A stretch of DNA of 64,000 nucleotides, taken from Paenibacillus sp. LHD-38 (GTDB lineage: Bacteria > Bacillota > Bacilli > Paenibacillales > Paenibacillaceae). The DNA lies in assembly GCF_031157315.1 (NCBI RefSeq), contig NZ_JAVIFU010000001.1, positions 186,001 through 250,000 of the forward strand, in the 5' to 3' direction. This document shows positions 1-7,515 of the stretch, piece after piece (position 1 is the stretch's first letter; the number at the start of each line of letters is the position of its first letter). A program made the translations under genes and the position numbers. Under the pieces are notes generated by a model. The model made no database searches, had not been told where the DNA came from, and saw only the letters and a program-made list of their open reading frames with translations.

Positions 1-294
1 GCAGAAGGCCAAACACTGAAGCTGCTCGGCTTATCCTTCCGCGTTATGCACACGCCGGGCCATTCTCCCGGCAGTGTCAGCTTCTTGTGCGGCAACCATC
101 TTTTCTCAGGCGATGTATTGTTCAAAATGTCGGTTGGCCGGACGGACCTGCCAGGCGGACGCGAAAGGGATTTGTACGATTCCATTCGTTTGAAGCTGTA
201 CAAGCTGAGCCCGGATGTCATCGTTTACCCGGGACATGGCGGACGTACGACAATTGGATTTGAAATGGCGAATAACCCCTATACGGGAGCATGA
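1..294 (+). CDS. MBL-fold hydrolase, C-terminal part (cut by window start)
   Basis: The reading frame is open from base 1 and ends at 294, so the N-terminal half lies outside the window. The visible 97 residues carry late motifs of the metallo-beta-lactamase fold: HTPGHSPGS (metal-ligand His), SGDVLF (bridging Asp) and YPGHG (last ligand His). With GRTDLPGG this pattern fits the short glyoxalase-II-like YqgX group of Bacillota, zinc-dependent thioester or phosphoester hydrolases of the cytoplasm. The physiological substrate cannot be told from this part. It lies 23 bp before tex on the same strand and may share its transcript. Confidence 0.85.
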   Translation, partial: AEGQTLKLLGLSFRVMHTPGHSPGSVSFLCGNHLFSGDVLFKMSVGRTDLPGGRERDLYDSIRLKLYKLSPDVIVYPGHGGRTTIGFEMANNPYTGA

Positions 295-317
295 TGCATA
301 AGAAAGGGGCATGACGT

Positions 318-2576
318 TTGGCGGATACGAAGGTTCAGCATTTTACAGAGGAATCAGAGGAGAGCGCAGGGAAATCGAAGCTGACAGCAGAACAAAAGGC
401 AGCCGAAAGCCAGCGCATCATTGCGGGCATTGCCGCGCAGCTATCGATCCCGGTAACAAAGGTGAAATCGGCAGTTAGCCTGCTTGATGAAGGCAATACT
501 ATCCCTTTTATCGCTCGGTACCGTAAGGAAATGACCGGTGAGCTTGATGAGAACGATTTGAGATCGATTGAAGAAAAGCTGCAATACATGCGAAATCTGG
601 AAGAGCGCAAGCGTGAGGTTATTCGTCTTATTGATGAACAAGGCAAGCTTACGGAAGTACTGCGAGCGGATATCATCAAGTCTGTGAAGCTGCAGGAAAT
701 CGAGGATCTCTACCGTCCGTACCGGCAAAAACGCAAAACAAGAGCCAGCGTGGCAAAAGAGAGAGGCTTGGAGCCTTTATCCGAGTGGCTGTGGTCGCAG
801 CCGCGCAGCGGCGATCCCCTTGCTGAAGCAGCCCGTTATGTTAACGCTGAGAAAAACGTGCCCACTGCCCAGGATGCCTTGAACGGCGCGATGGATATCA
901 TAGCTGAAAATTTGGCGGACGATGCTTCAATTCGGGCTTGGGCGCGGAAGTTCACTTTCGATCAAGCCGTTATGAAGACAGAAGCAAAAAACGCAGCTGA
1001 AGAAACGGTTTATGAAATGTACTACAGCTATCAAGAGCCGGTTCGTAAGCTGCCTCCGCATCGCGTGCTTGCGATTAACCGCGCCGAGCGCGAGGATGTG
1101 CTGCGTGTCACCTTTGATGTGCCTTCAGAGCGAATCCATGAGCATATCAATCGCAAGGTGCTCCGAAACGGTACAGCGCAGCCAGTGCGCGATGTGCTGA
1201 CTGCTGTCATCGAGGATTCGTATAAGCGTCTGATCTCGCCGTCGATTGAGCGCGAGGTGCGCGGCGAGCTTACCGAGAAAGCAGAGGAGCATGCCATTTC
1301 GATCTTCTCCGAAAATTTGCGAAATCTGCTGCTTCAGCCGCCTGTAAGGGGAAATATCGTGCTTGGCGTGGATCCGGCTTTTCGCACGGGCTGCAAGCTT
1401 GCCGTCATTGACGATATCGGAAAGCTGCTGGAGGTAGCGGTTTCTTATCCAACGCCCCCTAACAACAAGGTAGCGGAAGCAGAGAAGCTGATTAACGGCT
1501 TAATCGACAAGTATAAAGTGGAATTGATCGTTATCGGCAACGGCACCGCATCGCGTGAGACAGAGCAGTTTATCGCTGCCTTAATAGGGAAGCGTAAGGC
1601 GGCTGGAGCGGGCGGACCGGAGCTCAAATATATTATTGTCAATGAAGCGGGCGCAAGCGTCTATTCGGCGTCTAAGCTTGCTCAAGAGGAGTTTCCGTCG
1701 CTTGACGTGGCAGAGCGCAGTGCGGTTTCGATTGCCCGCAGGCTGCAGGACCCGCTTGCTGAGCTCGTTAAGATTGAGCCTAAGGCGATTGGGGTCGGAC
1801 AATATCAGCATGACGTAAGTCAGAAACGACTGGATGAAACGCTGGGCGGGGTCGTGGAATCCGCGGTTAACCATGTCGGTGTGGATGTTAATACGGCATC
1901 TGCTTCGCTGCTCTCCTATGTAGCAGGTATAAATGCAACGATTGCGAAAAACATCGTAAAATACCGCGATGAGAACGGCAGGTTCGTAAAGCGTGCCCAG
2001 CTTCAAAAGGTGCCAAGGCTTGGCGCAAAATCCTATGAGCAATGCATCGGATTTCTAAGAATTGCCGAGCCGGTAAATCCGTTAGACAGCACGCCAATCC
2101 ATCCGGAGTCCTACGAAGTGGTAGACAAGCTGTTCAGCGAGCTTGGTCTTGGACTGAAGCAACTAGGCTCTGAGGAGCTTAAGGCGAAGCTGGCAGAGCT
2201 TGACACCGAACGCGTTGCCCCAACGCTTGGCGTGGGTGTTCCAACCTTACGGGATATTATGGACAGCTTGCTTAGACCGGGACGTGACCCGCGCGAAGAG
2301 CTGCCTCCTCCGATTTTTCATACGGATGTTTTGAACATCGAGGATTTGTCCCCAGGGATGGAGCTTCATGGCACAGTGCGCAACGTAATCGATTTTGGTG
2401 CTTTTGTTGACATAGGCATCAAAAATGACGGACTCGTTCATATCTCGCAACTGAGCGACAAATTCGTCAAGCGTCCGATGGACGTCGTTTCCGTCGGCGA
2501 CACGGTTACCGTCTGGGTGCTTAGCGTGGATCTTAAAAAAGGGCGCGTAAGCTTAACGATGCGCAAGCCTGATTAA
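318..2576 (+). CDS. tex: Tex family RNA-binding transcription accessory protein
   Basis: 752 residues, the usual full length for Tex/YhgF. An N-terminal helical Tex domain is followed by a YqgF/RNase-H-like core near residue 345 (VLGVDPAFRTGCK), helix-hairpin-helix segments near 540-585 and a C-terminal S1 RNA-binding domain from about 675 (GTVRNVIDFGAFVDIG). Family members bind RNA and act in transcription and stress tolerance; the molecular role in this organism is not known. The start is TTG at 318, eight bases after AGAAAGGGG; the ATG at 311 is in another frame. A hairpin terminator follows at 2588. The order tex - cmpA - sprT-like - tRNAs is, from memory, also seen in Bacillus subtilis. 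Confidence 0.95.
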   Translation: MADTKVQHFTEESEESAGKSKLTAEQKAAESQRIIAGIAAQLSIPVTKVKSAVSLLDEGNTIPFIARYRKEMTGELDENDLRSIEEKLQYMRNLEERKREVIRLIDEQGKLTEVLRADIIKSVKLQEIEDLYRPYRQKRKTRASVAKERGLEPLSEWLWSQPRSGDPLAEAARYVNAEKNVPTAQDALNGAMDIIAENLADDASIRAWARKFTFDQAVMKTEAKNAAEETVYEMYYSYQEPVRKLPPHRVLAINRAEREDVLRVTFDVPSERIHEHINRKVLRNGTAQPVRDVLTAVIEDSYKRLISPSIEREVRGELTEKAEEHAISIFSENLRNLLLQPPVRGNIVLGVDPAFRTGCKLAVIDDIGKLLEVAVSYPTPPNNKVAEAEKLINGLIDKYKVELIVIGNGTASRETEQFIAALIGKRKAAGAGGPELKYIIVNEAGASVYSASKLAQEEFPSLDVAERSAVSIARRLQDPLAELVKIEPKAIGVGQYQHDVSQKRLDETLGGVVESAVNHVGVDVNTASASLLSYVAGINATIAKNIVKYRDENGRFVKRAQLQKVPRLGAKSYEQCIGFLRIAEPVNPLDSTPIHPESYEVVDKLFSELGLGLKQLGSEELKAKLAELDTERVAPTLGVGVPTLRDIMDSLLRPGRDPREELPPPIFHTDVLNIEDLSPGMELHGTVRNVIDFGAFVDIGIKNDGLVHISQLSDKFVKRPMDVVSVGDTVTVWVLSVDLKKGRVSLTMRKPD

Positions 2577-2587
2577 CCTATCCATAC

Positions 2588-2625
2588 AAAGGGTTTGCCT
2601 GTTATCAGGCAGACCCTTTATACTT
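2588..2625 (+). terminator. Rho-independent terminator of tex
   Basis: A 14-bp stem (AAAGGGTTTGCCTG against CAGGCAGACCCTTT, one mismatch) around a TTAT loop, 11 bp after the tex stop, followed by a short T/A-rich tail. Confidence 0.85.
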
Positions 2626-2677
2626 AAAATAAAGCTTTGGACATCGCAAACTACCCTAAAAAAGGAGTGAGATGACT

Positions 2678-3124
2678 ATGAAAGCAAACAAAATCAGCGG
2701 TACAGCTCACCCTAAATGGTTTGGGTTGGCGCTCCAGGCTCTCGTTATCTTATCGCGGAAGTCAGACACGTATCCGAGCGCGGCCATTGCCGATTGTTTG
2801 AAGTCAGAAGCGACGCAGCTGCGAAGAGTGATGGCCAAGCTGTCCGGAGGGCAAATTATCGAAACGAGGGAAGGCCGTGATGGAGGCTATAGGCTCAAGC
2901 GTCCACCCGAGACGATTACACTTGCCGAGGTTTATATTGCCCTTAAGGTTGGAGAGCCTCTTTGCAGCGGTATGCTGGAAACAATTGGCATCCATGATTC
3001 CGGGCTAAGCATGAAATCTGCCTTTATGGATATTGCGAATGAAATCGAGCAAAATACGATTGAAACGCTGAAGCAGTATACGATTGCACAGCTTGCAGAA
3101 AGAACGATATCTTATTCGATTTAG
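2678..3124 (+). CDS. Rrf2-family transcriptional regulator
   Basis: 148 residues with the Rrf2 winged-helix pattern: an N-terminal helix (FGLALQALVILSRKSD), a recognition helix (LRRVMAKLSGGQIIETREGRDGGYRLKRPP) and a C-terminal dimer helix. The three clustered cysteines that hold an Fe-S cluster in IscR/NsrR are missing; only two separated Cys remain, so it resembles the cluster-free YwnA group. The ATG at 2678 is preferred to the one at 2672 because it sits about eight bases after AAAGGAGTGA. It lies upstream of a nitroreductase whose leader contains nested inverted repeats, a likely operator for this protein by position. Confidence 0.88.
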   Translation: MKANKISGTAHPKWFGLALQALVILSRKSDTYPSAAIADCLKSEATQLRRVMAKLSGGQIIETREGRDGGYRLKRPPETITLAEVYIALKVGEPLCSGMLETIGIHDSGLSMKSAFMDIANEIEQNTIETLKQYTIAQLAERTISYSI

Positions 3125-3150
3125 AGAGTAAATGGAATAAAACTAGTTGA

Positions 3151-3179
3151 TTGACAAAAACAACAGCACGAATTATACT
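3151..3179 (+). promoter_or_regulatory. SigA-type promoter of the nitroreductase gene
   Basis: TTGACA at 3151-3156 and TATACT at 3174-3179 are separated by exactly 17 bp, a near-consensus vegetative promoter 121 bp upstream of the nitroreductase start. Confidence 0.85.
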
Positions 3180-3234
3180 GTGTATATAAATTGTACAGTT
3201 AGTCAGTCATTAACTGTGCGGATCTACACACAGT
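3177..3234 (+). promoter_or_regulatory. Nested inverted repeats, candidate Rrf2 operator
   Basis: Outer arms ACTGTGTATA (3177-3186) and TACACACAGT (3225-3234) pair at 9 of 10 positions. Inner arms ACAGTTA (3195-3201) and TAACTGT (3211-3217) are perfect with a 9-bp spacer. The outer arm overlaps the -10 box, so binding there would block the promoter. Assignment to the neighbouring Rrf2 protein is inference from position. Confidence 0.55.
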
Positions 3235-3299
3235 AAAATTTTGGAATCAACTGAGTTGGATTTTGCACAGATAAAAATAATCCTTTGGAGGGAATCATA

Positions 3300-3971
3300 A
3301 TGTCATCAACACAAATCGATTCACAAGTAACAGTTCAAACAACGGAGCAATCCGCAGGCTTTTTCAACGTCCTTAACAGCCGTCGTTCTGTTCGGAAATA
3401 TGAAAGCAACGTCGTTATTTCGGAAGAAGAAATCCGTGAAATATTGGAAATTGCTACAAAAGCACCTTCTTCTTCAAACATGCAGCCGTGGCGTTTCCTA
3501 ATTGTGACAGATCCTGAGCTGAAGCAGAAATTACAGCCAATCGCATTCAATCAACAACAAGTGGCTGAAGCATCAGCAATCGTAATCGTGCTTGCTGATT
3601 TGGAAATGTACAGCTTGTCCGATAAAATCTATGGCGCTTCAGTTGAAGCTGGGTATATGACGCAGGAAGTTGCAGATAATTTCATCGCTAACTCCACGAA
3701 GATGTACTCCGGGCTGCCTGCAGAGCGCTTGAAAGAAATCGTTGTATTTGATACAGGTCTTGTAGCCATGCAAATTATGCTGACTGCTCGCGCAAAAGGA
3801 TACGATTCCGTACCTATGGGCGGTTACAACCGCGATCAAGTGAAAGAAATGTTTAACATTTCGGATCGATATTTGCCGACCTTGATGCTTCCGATTGGTA
3901 AAGCGGCCGTTGAAGGCCATCCAACAACGCGCTTGTCGCTTGATGATATTACTTTTTTTAATAAGTTTTAA
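3300..3971 (+). CDS. Nitroreductase-family flavoprotein
   Basis: 223 residues of the FMN-dependent nitroreductase fold: NSRRSVRKYESNVVISEEEIREILEIA near the N-terminus, the FMN-contacting APSSSNMQPWRF segment near residue 60, and a C-terminal PMGGYNRDQVKEMF block. Family members reduce nitro compounds, quinones or flavins with NAD(P)H in the cytoplasm. The start is the ATG at 3300, after GGAGGGA; an earlier in-frame TTG overlaps that ribosome site and is unlikely. It has its own strong promoter and overlapping inverted repeats, pointing to control by the upstream Rrf2 regulator, possibly in response to electrophiles or redox stress (inference). Confidence 0.9.
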   Translation: MSSTQIDSQVTVQTTEQSAGFFNVLNSRRSVRKYESNVVISEEEIREILEIATKAPSSSNMQPWRFLIVTDPELKQKLQPIAFNQQQVAEASAIVIVLADLEMYSLSDKIYGASVEAGYMTQEVADNFIANSTKMYSGLPAERLKEIVVFDTGLVAMQIMLTARAKGYDSVPMGGYNRDQVKEMFNISDRYLPTLMLPIGKAAVEGHPTTRLSLDDITFFNKF

Positions 3972-4000
3972 GAAAAAGGCAGCATACAAAGAACCATAAA

Positions 4001-4038
4001 TAAACCGGCCTCTCCTTTTAAGGGGGCCGGTTTTATTT
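4001..4038 (+). terminator. Rho-independent terminator of the nitroreductase gene
   Basis: AAACCGGCC pairs with GGCCGGTTT around an 11-base loop, followed by TTTATTTTA. Repeat copy A starts seven bases later. Confidence 0.9.
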
Positions 4039-4044
4039 TATACA

Positions 4045-4132
4045 ATATAAGTAGTTATGAGCGCTCTTTTATAACTCAGCTTATATTTCACCGCGAAACG
4101 TGTCTTCCCATAGGGTAGTCAGACGTTTGCGA
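4045..4132 (+). repeat. Terminator-adjacent dispersed repeat, copy A (degenerate)
   Basis: Shares with copies at 8095, 11064 and 27075 (minus) the order ATATAAG ... TTATA ... CTTATAT.TC.CCGCGAAACG ... CGTTT.CG. It lacks the GGCGACAGCC hairpin found in the other three. Like them it lies close to a rho-independent terminator. Confidence 0.6.
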
Positions 4133-4155
4133 TTATGTGATCCGAAAGGGAGCAA

Positions 4156-4299
4156 TTATTGAAATACGGTGTCATTGCTTTCTTCCTTCGGACTTTGTTT
4201 ATTACGGTAGAAATACCAGCAGTCATTAAGGAGCTTGATTTGTCTGCGATCTTTTTTCTGAAAAGCGCGCATCAGTTGGTTGCACAGCCACTGTGGCAT
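4156..4299 (-). CDS. cmpA: CmpA, cortex morphogenetic protein (47 aa)
   Basis: A small ORF on the minus strand translates to a protein starting MPQWLCNQLMRAFQKKDRRQ and continuing with IKLLNDCWYFYRNK, the hallmark of CmpA. In B. subtilis CmpA is a sporulation protein that adapts the coat protein SpoIVA to ClpXP, so that cells with faulty coats are removed and cortex assembly is checked. The start codon (4299-4297) follows a strong AGGAGG ten bases upstream. At 47 residues it has a longer C-terminal tail than the roughly 37-residue B. subtilis protein. Its position between tex and an sprT-like gene fits the conserved neighbourhood. Confidence 0.9.
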   Translation of the reverse strand: MPQWLCNQLMRAFQKKDRRQIKLLNDCWYFYRNKQSPKEESNDTVFQ

Positions 4300-4378
4300 A
4301 CGTATCGTCCTCCTCCCGGGGCCTAACTTGTTGTAATACTAGAATATGGGAAAGGGCGAGTGTCCGTGCAGGTCCAAA

Positions 4379-4741
4379 CTAATTGCTCAGTTCTTCTTCG
4401 TACTCCTCATACCACTGTTCGAGCTGCGCTTGCAAAGCGCGTATTTCCGTCAAAAGAGAAATGAGCGGATAGGATTTCTCCTGCACGCCTGCAAAATCCT
4501 TCTCAAGGCTGTTGATGTAATCCAGGCCTGATACGATGCTGATTGACGAATCATGCAATTCGACGTCGTTGCATTCCGCAACTGCGTAAGGAAGGCTAGG
4601 TACATGGTCAGCCGTCAATTTATCGATTTCTTTATGAAGTCGAAGATTGAGCGCGCTTAGCTGATAAGCGTGCGAATCGGGCATTTCAACAAAAAAGATT
4701 CTGTCATTTTGTTTCAATAGGACATAGCGCATTGTTGCCAT
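4379..4741 (-). CDS. Hypothetical protein, 120 aa
   Basis: Not recognised. It begins MATMRYVLLKQNDRIFFVEM, then has a helical middle and a strongly acidic, coiled-coil-like end (IRALQAQLEQWYEEYEEEL). No signal peptide, membrane helix or metal motif is visible, so it is probably cytosolic. A GGGGAG site lies upstream of the first ATG; an internal ATG at codon 4 is an alternative. It is divergent from the sprT-like gene and runs in the same direction as cmpA, 79 bp upstream of it, so the two may share a transcript. Confidence 0.7.
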   Translation of the reverse strand: MATMRYVLLKQNDRIFFVEMPDSHAYQLSALNLRLHKEIDKLTADHVPSLPYAVAECNDVELHDSSISIVSGLDYINSLEKDFAGVQEKSYPLISLLTEIRALQAQLEQWYEEYEEELSN

Positions 4742-4815
4742 AATGGTTATTGGTCTCCCCTCGGTATGCTACCGTGTTTCTTTTGCGGATTTTCTACGTA
4801 TTTAATAATTCCTAC

Positions 4816-4844
4816 TTGACAGTGTAGCCTATCGCGGCTTTAAA
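4816..4844 (+). promoter_or_regulatory. Promoter of the SprT-like gene
   Basis: TTGACA at 4816-4821 and TTTAAA at 4839-4844, spacing 17 bp, 28 bp before the start codon. Confidence 0.65.
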
Positions 4845-4871
4845 ATTCAAGTAGTTGGGGGAGAATAATCA

Positions 4872-5351
4872 ATGAATAATGAGGCTTTGCAGCAATGGGT
4901 TGAGCAGCTTTCAATGACCTTTTTTGGTCGTCCATTTTTACATGTTGCAACGTTTAACGCTCGTTTGAAGGCAACAGGAGGACGTTACTTTACACGCTCA
5001 CACAATATTGAGATCAGTCCGCATCAGCTTACGGCTTTTGGACGCGAGGAAACCGAGAAAATTATAAAGCATGAGCTTTGTCATTATCACCTGCATATTT
5101 TGAAAAGGGGATATCAGCATCGAGACGCCGATTTCAAAAAACTGCTTGCCCATGTCGGCGGTTCACGTTATTGTCAGTCGCTTCCTGAACGCGCGCAGCG
5201 CAAGCCGCAGCCATTTCGTTACAAGCTCATTTGCACCAAATGCGGGATGGAATATTTACGGAAACGGAAAGTTGACCCGGCCAAATATGCATGCGGAAAA
5301 TGCCGTGGAAAATTACTGCTGAATTTGATTGACAATCAAAAAGCTACGTGA
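4872..5351 (+). CDS. SprT-like zinc metallopeptidase-fold protein
   Basis: 159 residues. A zincin motif, H67-E-L-C-H71, is followed by a C-terminal zinc ribbon with C121/C124 and C141/C144, the layout of the SprT-like YdcK family of Bacillota. Related SPRTN/SprT proteins cut DNA-protein crosslinks, but activity of the bacterial short form is unproven. GGGGGAGAATAATCA precedes the ATG. A tRNA promoter (TTGACA 5329, TATATT 5352) is embedded in its last codons, so transcription of the protein gene may run into the tRNA cluster. Confidence 0.88.
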   Translation: MNNEALQQWVEQLSMTFFGRPFLHVATFNARLKATGGRYFTRSHNIEISPHQLTAFGREETEKIIKHELCHYHLHILKRGYQHRDADFKKLLAHVGGSRYCQSLPERAQRKPQPFRYKLICTKCGMEYLRKRKVDPAKYACGKCRGKLLLNLIDNQKAT

Positions 5352-5357
5352 TATATT
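5329..5357 (+). promoter_or_regulatory. tRNA promoter inside the sprT-like 3' end
   Basis: TTGACA (5329-5334), a 17-bp spacer and TATATT (5352-5357); the tRNA-Asn gene begins 22 bases after the -10 box. Confidence 0.8.
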
Positions 5358-5378
5358 ATTACTTGTCACTTTTACTTT

Positions 5379-5454
5379 TCCCTGATAGCTCAGTTGGTAG
5401 AGCACTCGACTGTTAATCGAGTTGTCACAGGTTCGAGTCCTGTTCGGGGAGCCA
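5379..5454 (+). tRNA. tRNA-Asn (GTT)
   Basis: Cloverleaf with acceptor TCCCTGA/TCGGGGA, anticodon loop CTGTTAA (anticodon 5412-5414), GGTTCGAGTCC T arm and encoded CCA. First gene of the cluster. Confidence 0.97.
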
Positions 5455-5459
5455 GATTT

Positions 5460-5550
5460 GGAGAGATACCCAAGTGGCTCAAGGGGACCCTCTGCTAAGG
5501 GGTTAGACTGCGTAAGTGGTGCGAGGGTTCGAATCCCTCTCTCTCCGCCA
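5460..5550 (+). tRNA. tRNA-Ser (GCT)
   Basis: Long-variable-arm (class II) tRNA with acceptor GGAGAGA/TCTCTCC, anticodon GCT at 5494-5496 and encoded CCA; five bases after tRNA-Asn. Confidence 0.97.
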
Positions 5551-5577
5551 CAATTTTTTCACAAAAGTTTGCAACGG

Positions 5578-5602
5578 CAAGACCGTTCATCCGGTCTTTT
5601 TT
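5578..5602 (+). terminator. Terminator between tRNA-Ser and tRNA-Glu
   Basis: AAGACCG/CGGTCTT stem with a run of six T. It splits the tRNA region into separate transcription units. Confidence 0.8.
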
Positions 5603-5656
5603 ATTTGCCAATGAGGTTGCAGCATTGTGAAATGGCTTTTTTGAAGTGATCTATAC

Positions 5657-5731
5657 GGCCCGTTGGTCAAGTGGTTAAGACACCTCCCTTTCACGGAGGT
5701 AACAGGGGTTCGAGTCCCCTACGGGTCACCA
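5657..5731 (+). tRNA. tRNA-Glu (TTC), copy 1
   Basis: Acceptor GGCCCGT/ACGGGTC, loop CTTTCAC with anticodon TTC at 5690-5692, encoded CCA. Identical in sequence to 6604-6678. Confidence 0.97.
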
Positions 5732-5780
5732 ATTTCTCAAAGTGTACTAGCTCTTAAGAGCTTGATTACAATGACAGCGA

Positions 5781-5856
5781 GAGCCATTAGCTCAGTTGGT
5801 AGAGCACCTGACTTTTAATCAGGGTGTCGAAGGTTCGAGTCCTTCATGGCTCACCA
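5781..5856 (+). tRNA. tRNA-Lys (TTT), copy 1
   Basis: Acceptor GAGCCAT/ATGGCTC, anticodon TTT at 5814-5816, encoded CCA. Identical in sequence to 6730-6805. Confidence 0.97.
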
Positions 5857-5908
5857 TTTCTTAGCATGACTAAGAAAATGGGAGTGAAGGATGTCAACTT
5901 ATAAATGT

Positions 5909-5993
5909 GCGGTAGTGGTGGAACGGCAGACACGCTATCTTGAGGGGGTAGTGTCCCATGGACGTGCAGGTTCAAATCCTGTCTACCGCACCA
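5909..5993 (+). tRNA. tRNA-Leu (GAG), copy 1
   Basis: Class II tRNA with acceptor GCGGTAG/CTACCGC, anticodon loop TTGAGGG (GAG) and encoded CCA. Differs from copy 2 by one base in the variable arm (TCCCATGG here, TCCAATGG there). Confidence 0.96.
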
Positions 5994-6067
5994 TAACTTA
6001 CTTCTTGCCGATGTATATAGGTGAACTTAGAAGGTGTCATTTTAAAACACTTTTCTGATAGATGATG

Positions 6068-6113
6068 CCACTTTATATTCAGATCATAAATCTGACTAGA
6101 GAGTGGTTTTTTC
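6068..6113 (+). terminator. Terminator after the first Glu-Lys-Leu set
   Basis: Outer arms CCACT/AGTGG enclose a perfect TCAGAT-CATAA-ATCTGA hairpin and are followed by six T. Confidence 0.65.
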
Positions 6114-6172
6114 GTTATAAGTTACTCGAACCGTCCAAACAGATGCATCATTAGAGATGAGGAGCTGTAAAC

Positions 6173-6490
6173 ATGAAAATAAACTTAAACTTTACGAACA
6201 AGGGACAAGCGGCGATTGGGAAATTCAATAACGAGGAATTGCTTGAGATTTTTGCGCGGTACAGCAACACATTGATGAAGAAATATTCGATCGAAGTAAC
6301 GGTACCGGCAGAGGGCAATGAAGCGATTATCGAAAGAGGCACATTGTCGGTATACGTAGACAAAATCGAATGCGATGTAGAAACCTTCTTCAAAGAACTG
6401 GGAAGAGACGTTAAGGTTCCTTTGAAGAAAAGACTTACGCCTGAGGACAAGTTGGATAACGTATTTAAAGCCGAGACGATTGAGTCTTAA
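6173..6490 (+). CDS. Hypothetical protein, 105 aa, between tRNA sets
   Basis: Not recognised. MKINLNFTNKGQAAIGKF opens an alpha/beta sequence with no membrane helix, Cys pair or signal peptide; it looks like a small soluble domain. A good ribosome site (GAGGAGCTG) precedes the ATG, and codon use is like its neighbours. It lies between two duplicated tRNA-Glu-Lys-Leu sets, after a terminator and before a separate tRNA promoter, so it is probably its own short unit. Its position suggests it was caught in, or inserted into, the duplication (inference). Confidence 0.72.
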   Translation: MKINLNFTNKGQAAIGKFNNEELLEIFARYSNTLMKKYSIEVTVPAEGNEAIIERGTLSVYVDKIECDVETFFKELGRDVKVPLKKRLTPEDKLDNVFKAETIES

Positions 6491-6532
6491 TCGCTGCTTT
6501 TTCAAGGAAATAAAGATTAATAAAAAAAACGC

Positions 6533-6561
6533 TTGTACTTCGGCGAATATGCTGATATAAT
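6533..6561 (+). promoter_or_regulatory. Promoter of the second tRNA set
   Basis: TTGTAC (6533-6538), 17-bp spacer, TATAAT (6556-6561); tRNA-Glu copy 2 starts at 6604. Confidence 0.8.
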
Positions 6562-6603
6562 CATTTTTGTTGTCTCACACAACACAGATTTTATTGTTAG
6601 AAC

Positions 6604-6678
6604 GGCCCGTTGGTCAAGTGGTTAAGACACCTCCCTTTCACGGAGGTAACAGGGGTTCGAGTCCCCTACGGGTCACCA
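6604..6678 (+). tRNA. tRNA-Glu (TTC), copy 2
   Basis: Same sequence and cloverleaf as copy 1 at 5657, with encoded CCA. Confidence 0.97.
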
Positions 6679-6729
6679 ATTATCCTCAAAGTGTACCAGC
6701 TCTAATGAGCTCGATTGTATTCACACCGA

Positions 6730-6805
6730 GAGCCATTAGCTCAGTTGGTAGAGCACCTGACTTTTAATCAGGGTGTCGAAGGTTCGAGTCCTTCATGGCT
6801 CACCA
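6730..6805 (+). tRNA. tRNA-Lys (TTT), copy 2
   Basis: Same sequence and cloverleaf as copy 1 at 5781, with encoded CCA. Confidence 0.97.
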
Positions 6806-6860
6806 TTTGCTCAGCATGTCGAAGCGAGTGGGGCTTTATAATCCTTCGAACTTCAAATGT

Positions 6861-6945
6861 GCGGTAGTGGTGGAACGGCAGACACGCTATCTTGAGGGGG
6901 TAGTGTCCAATGGACGTGCAGGTTCAAATCCTGTCTACCGCACCA
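6861..6945 (+). tRNA. tRNA-Leu (GAG), copy 2
   Basis: Same as copy 1 apart from one base in the variable arm; CCA encoded. Confidence 0.96.
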
Positions 6946-6959
6946 TACCTAATAAATTC

Positions 6960-6988
6960 AAAGCCTTGCGAAAGCAAGGCTTTTTTTG
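6960..6988 (+). terminator. Terminator of the second tRNA set
   Basis: AAAGCCTTGC/GCAAGGCTTT hairpin with a GAAA-type loop and seven T. Confidence 0.93.
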
Positions 6989-7114
6989 TGCTCTTACAAA
7001 GGATATTGCCTAATTAAAAATCGCAAAGTAGCGTTGTTTTTCCACAAGCTATGCATACATTTGGGAACGCTTCATTGGTAAGCTGGTTGCATGAACCTTA
7101 AGGAGGATGCAGCC

Positions 7115-7417
7115 ATGCTTAAAGTAGCCATTATTGGCGCGGGTGCAATATCTAACGCACACATTGAGGCGTATTTAAACTTCCCGGAGCGCTGCCAGAT
7201 CGTAGTAGTAAGTGATATTTATGAGGAGAAGGCGCAAGCTCGCATTCAGCAGCATCATTTGGAGGCGGAGGCCGTATCCGATAATACGCAGCTTCTGAAG
7301 CAGGATATTGACATCGTATCGATTTGTACGCCGCCATACACGCATGCAGAGCTTGCTGTCGCCTTTCTGGAGGCAGGCGCGCATGTGCTGGTGGAGAAGC
7401 TGATTGCATGCTTATAA
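7115..7417 (+). pseudogene. Truncated Gfo/Idh/MocA oxidoreductase
   Basis: Only the first 100 residues of an NAD(P)-dependent sugar dehydrogenase remain: the Rossmann motif VAIIGAGAISNAH, the DIYEEKA segment and SICTPPYTHAELAVAFLEAGAHVLVEK. The usual EKP is EKL and the frame stops ten codons later, so the substrate domain (about 250 residues) is lost. No matching continuation is visible downstream before the L,D-transpeptidase gene. AAGGAGG lies eight bases before the ATG at 7115, so the start region is intact. It is most simply a decayed gene with a 3' deletion. Confidence 0.8.
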
Positions 7418-7515
7418 AAAGCCTGGATGTAAGACAGGAAAAGCACATCCTTGCTTAGAAATTGGTTATGTGCTATTAGTTTACCATATTAATACGAGCT
7501 TTTTTGGCAAAATGG

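Noticed and set aside
5422..5649. ORFs across the tRNA genes
   Set aside because: They are translations of tRNA-Asn/tRNA-Ser sequence, with no ribosome site.
7418..7515. Possible continuation of the truncated oxidoreductase in another frame
   Set aside because: No family motif (substrate-domain segments) could be found in any frame before the transpeptidase gene; only a weak GGATGT/ACATCC hairpin is present.
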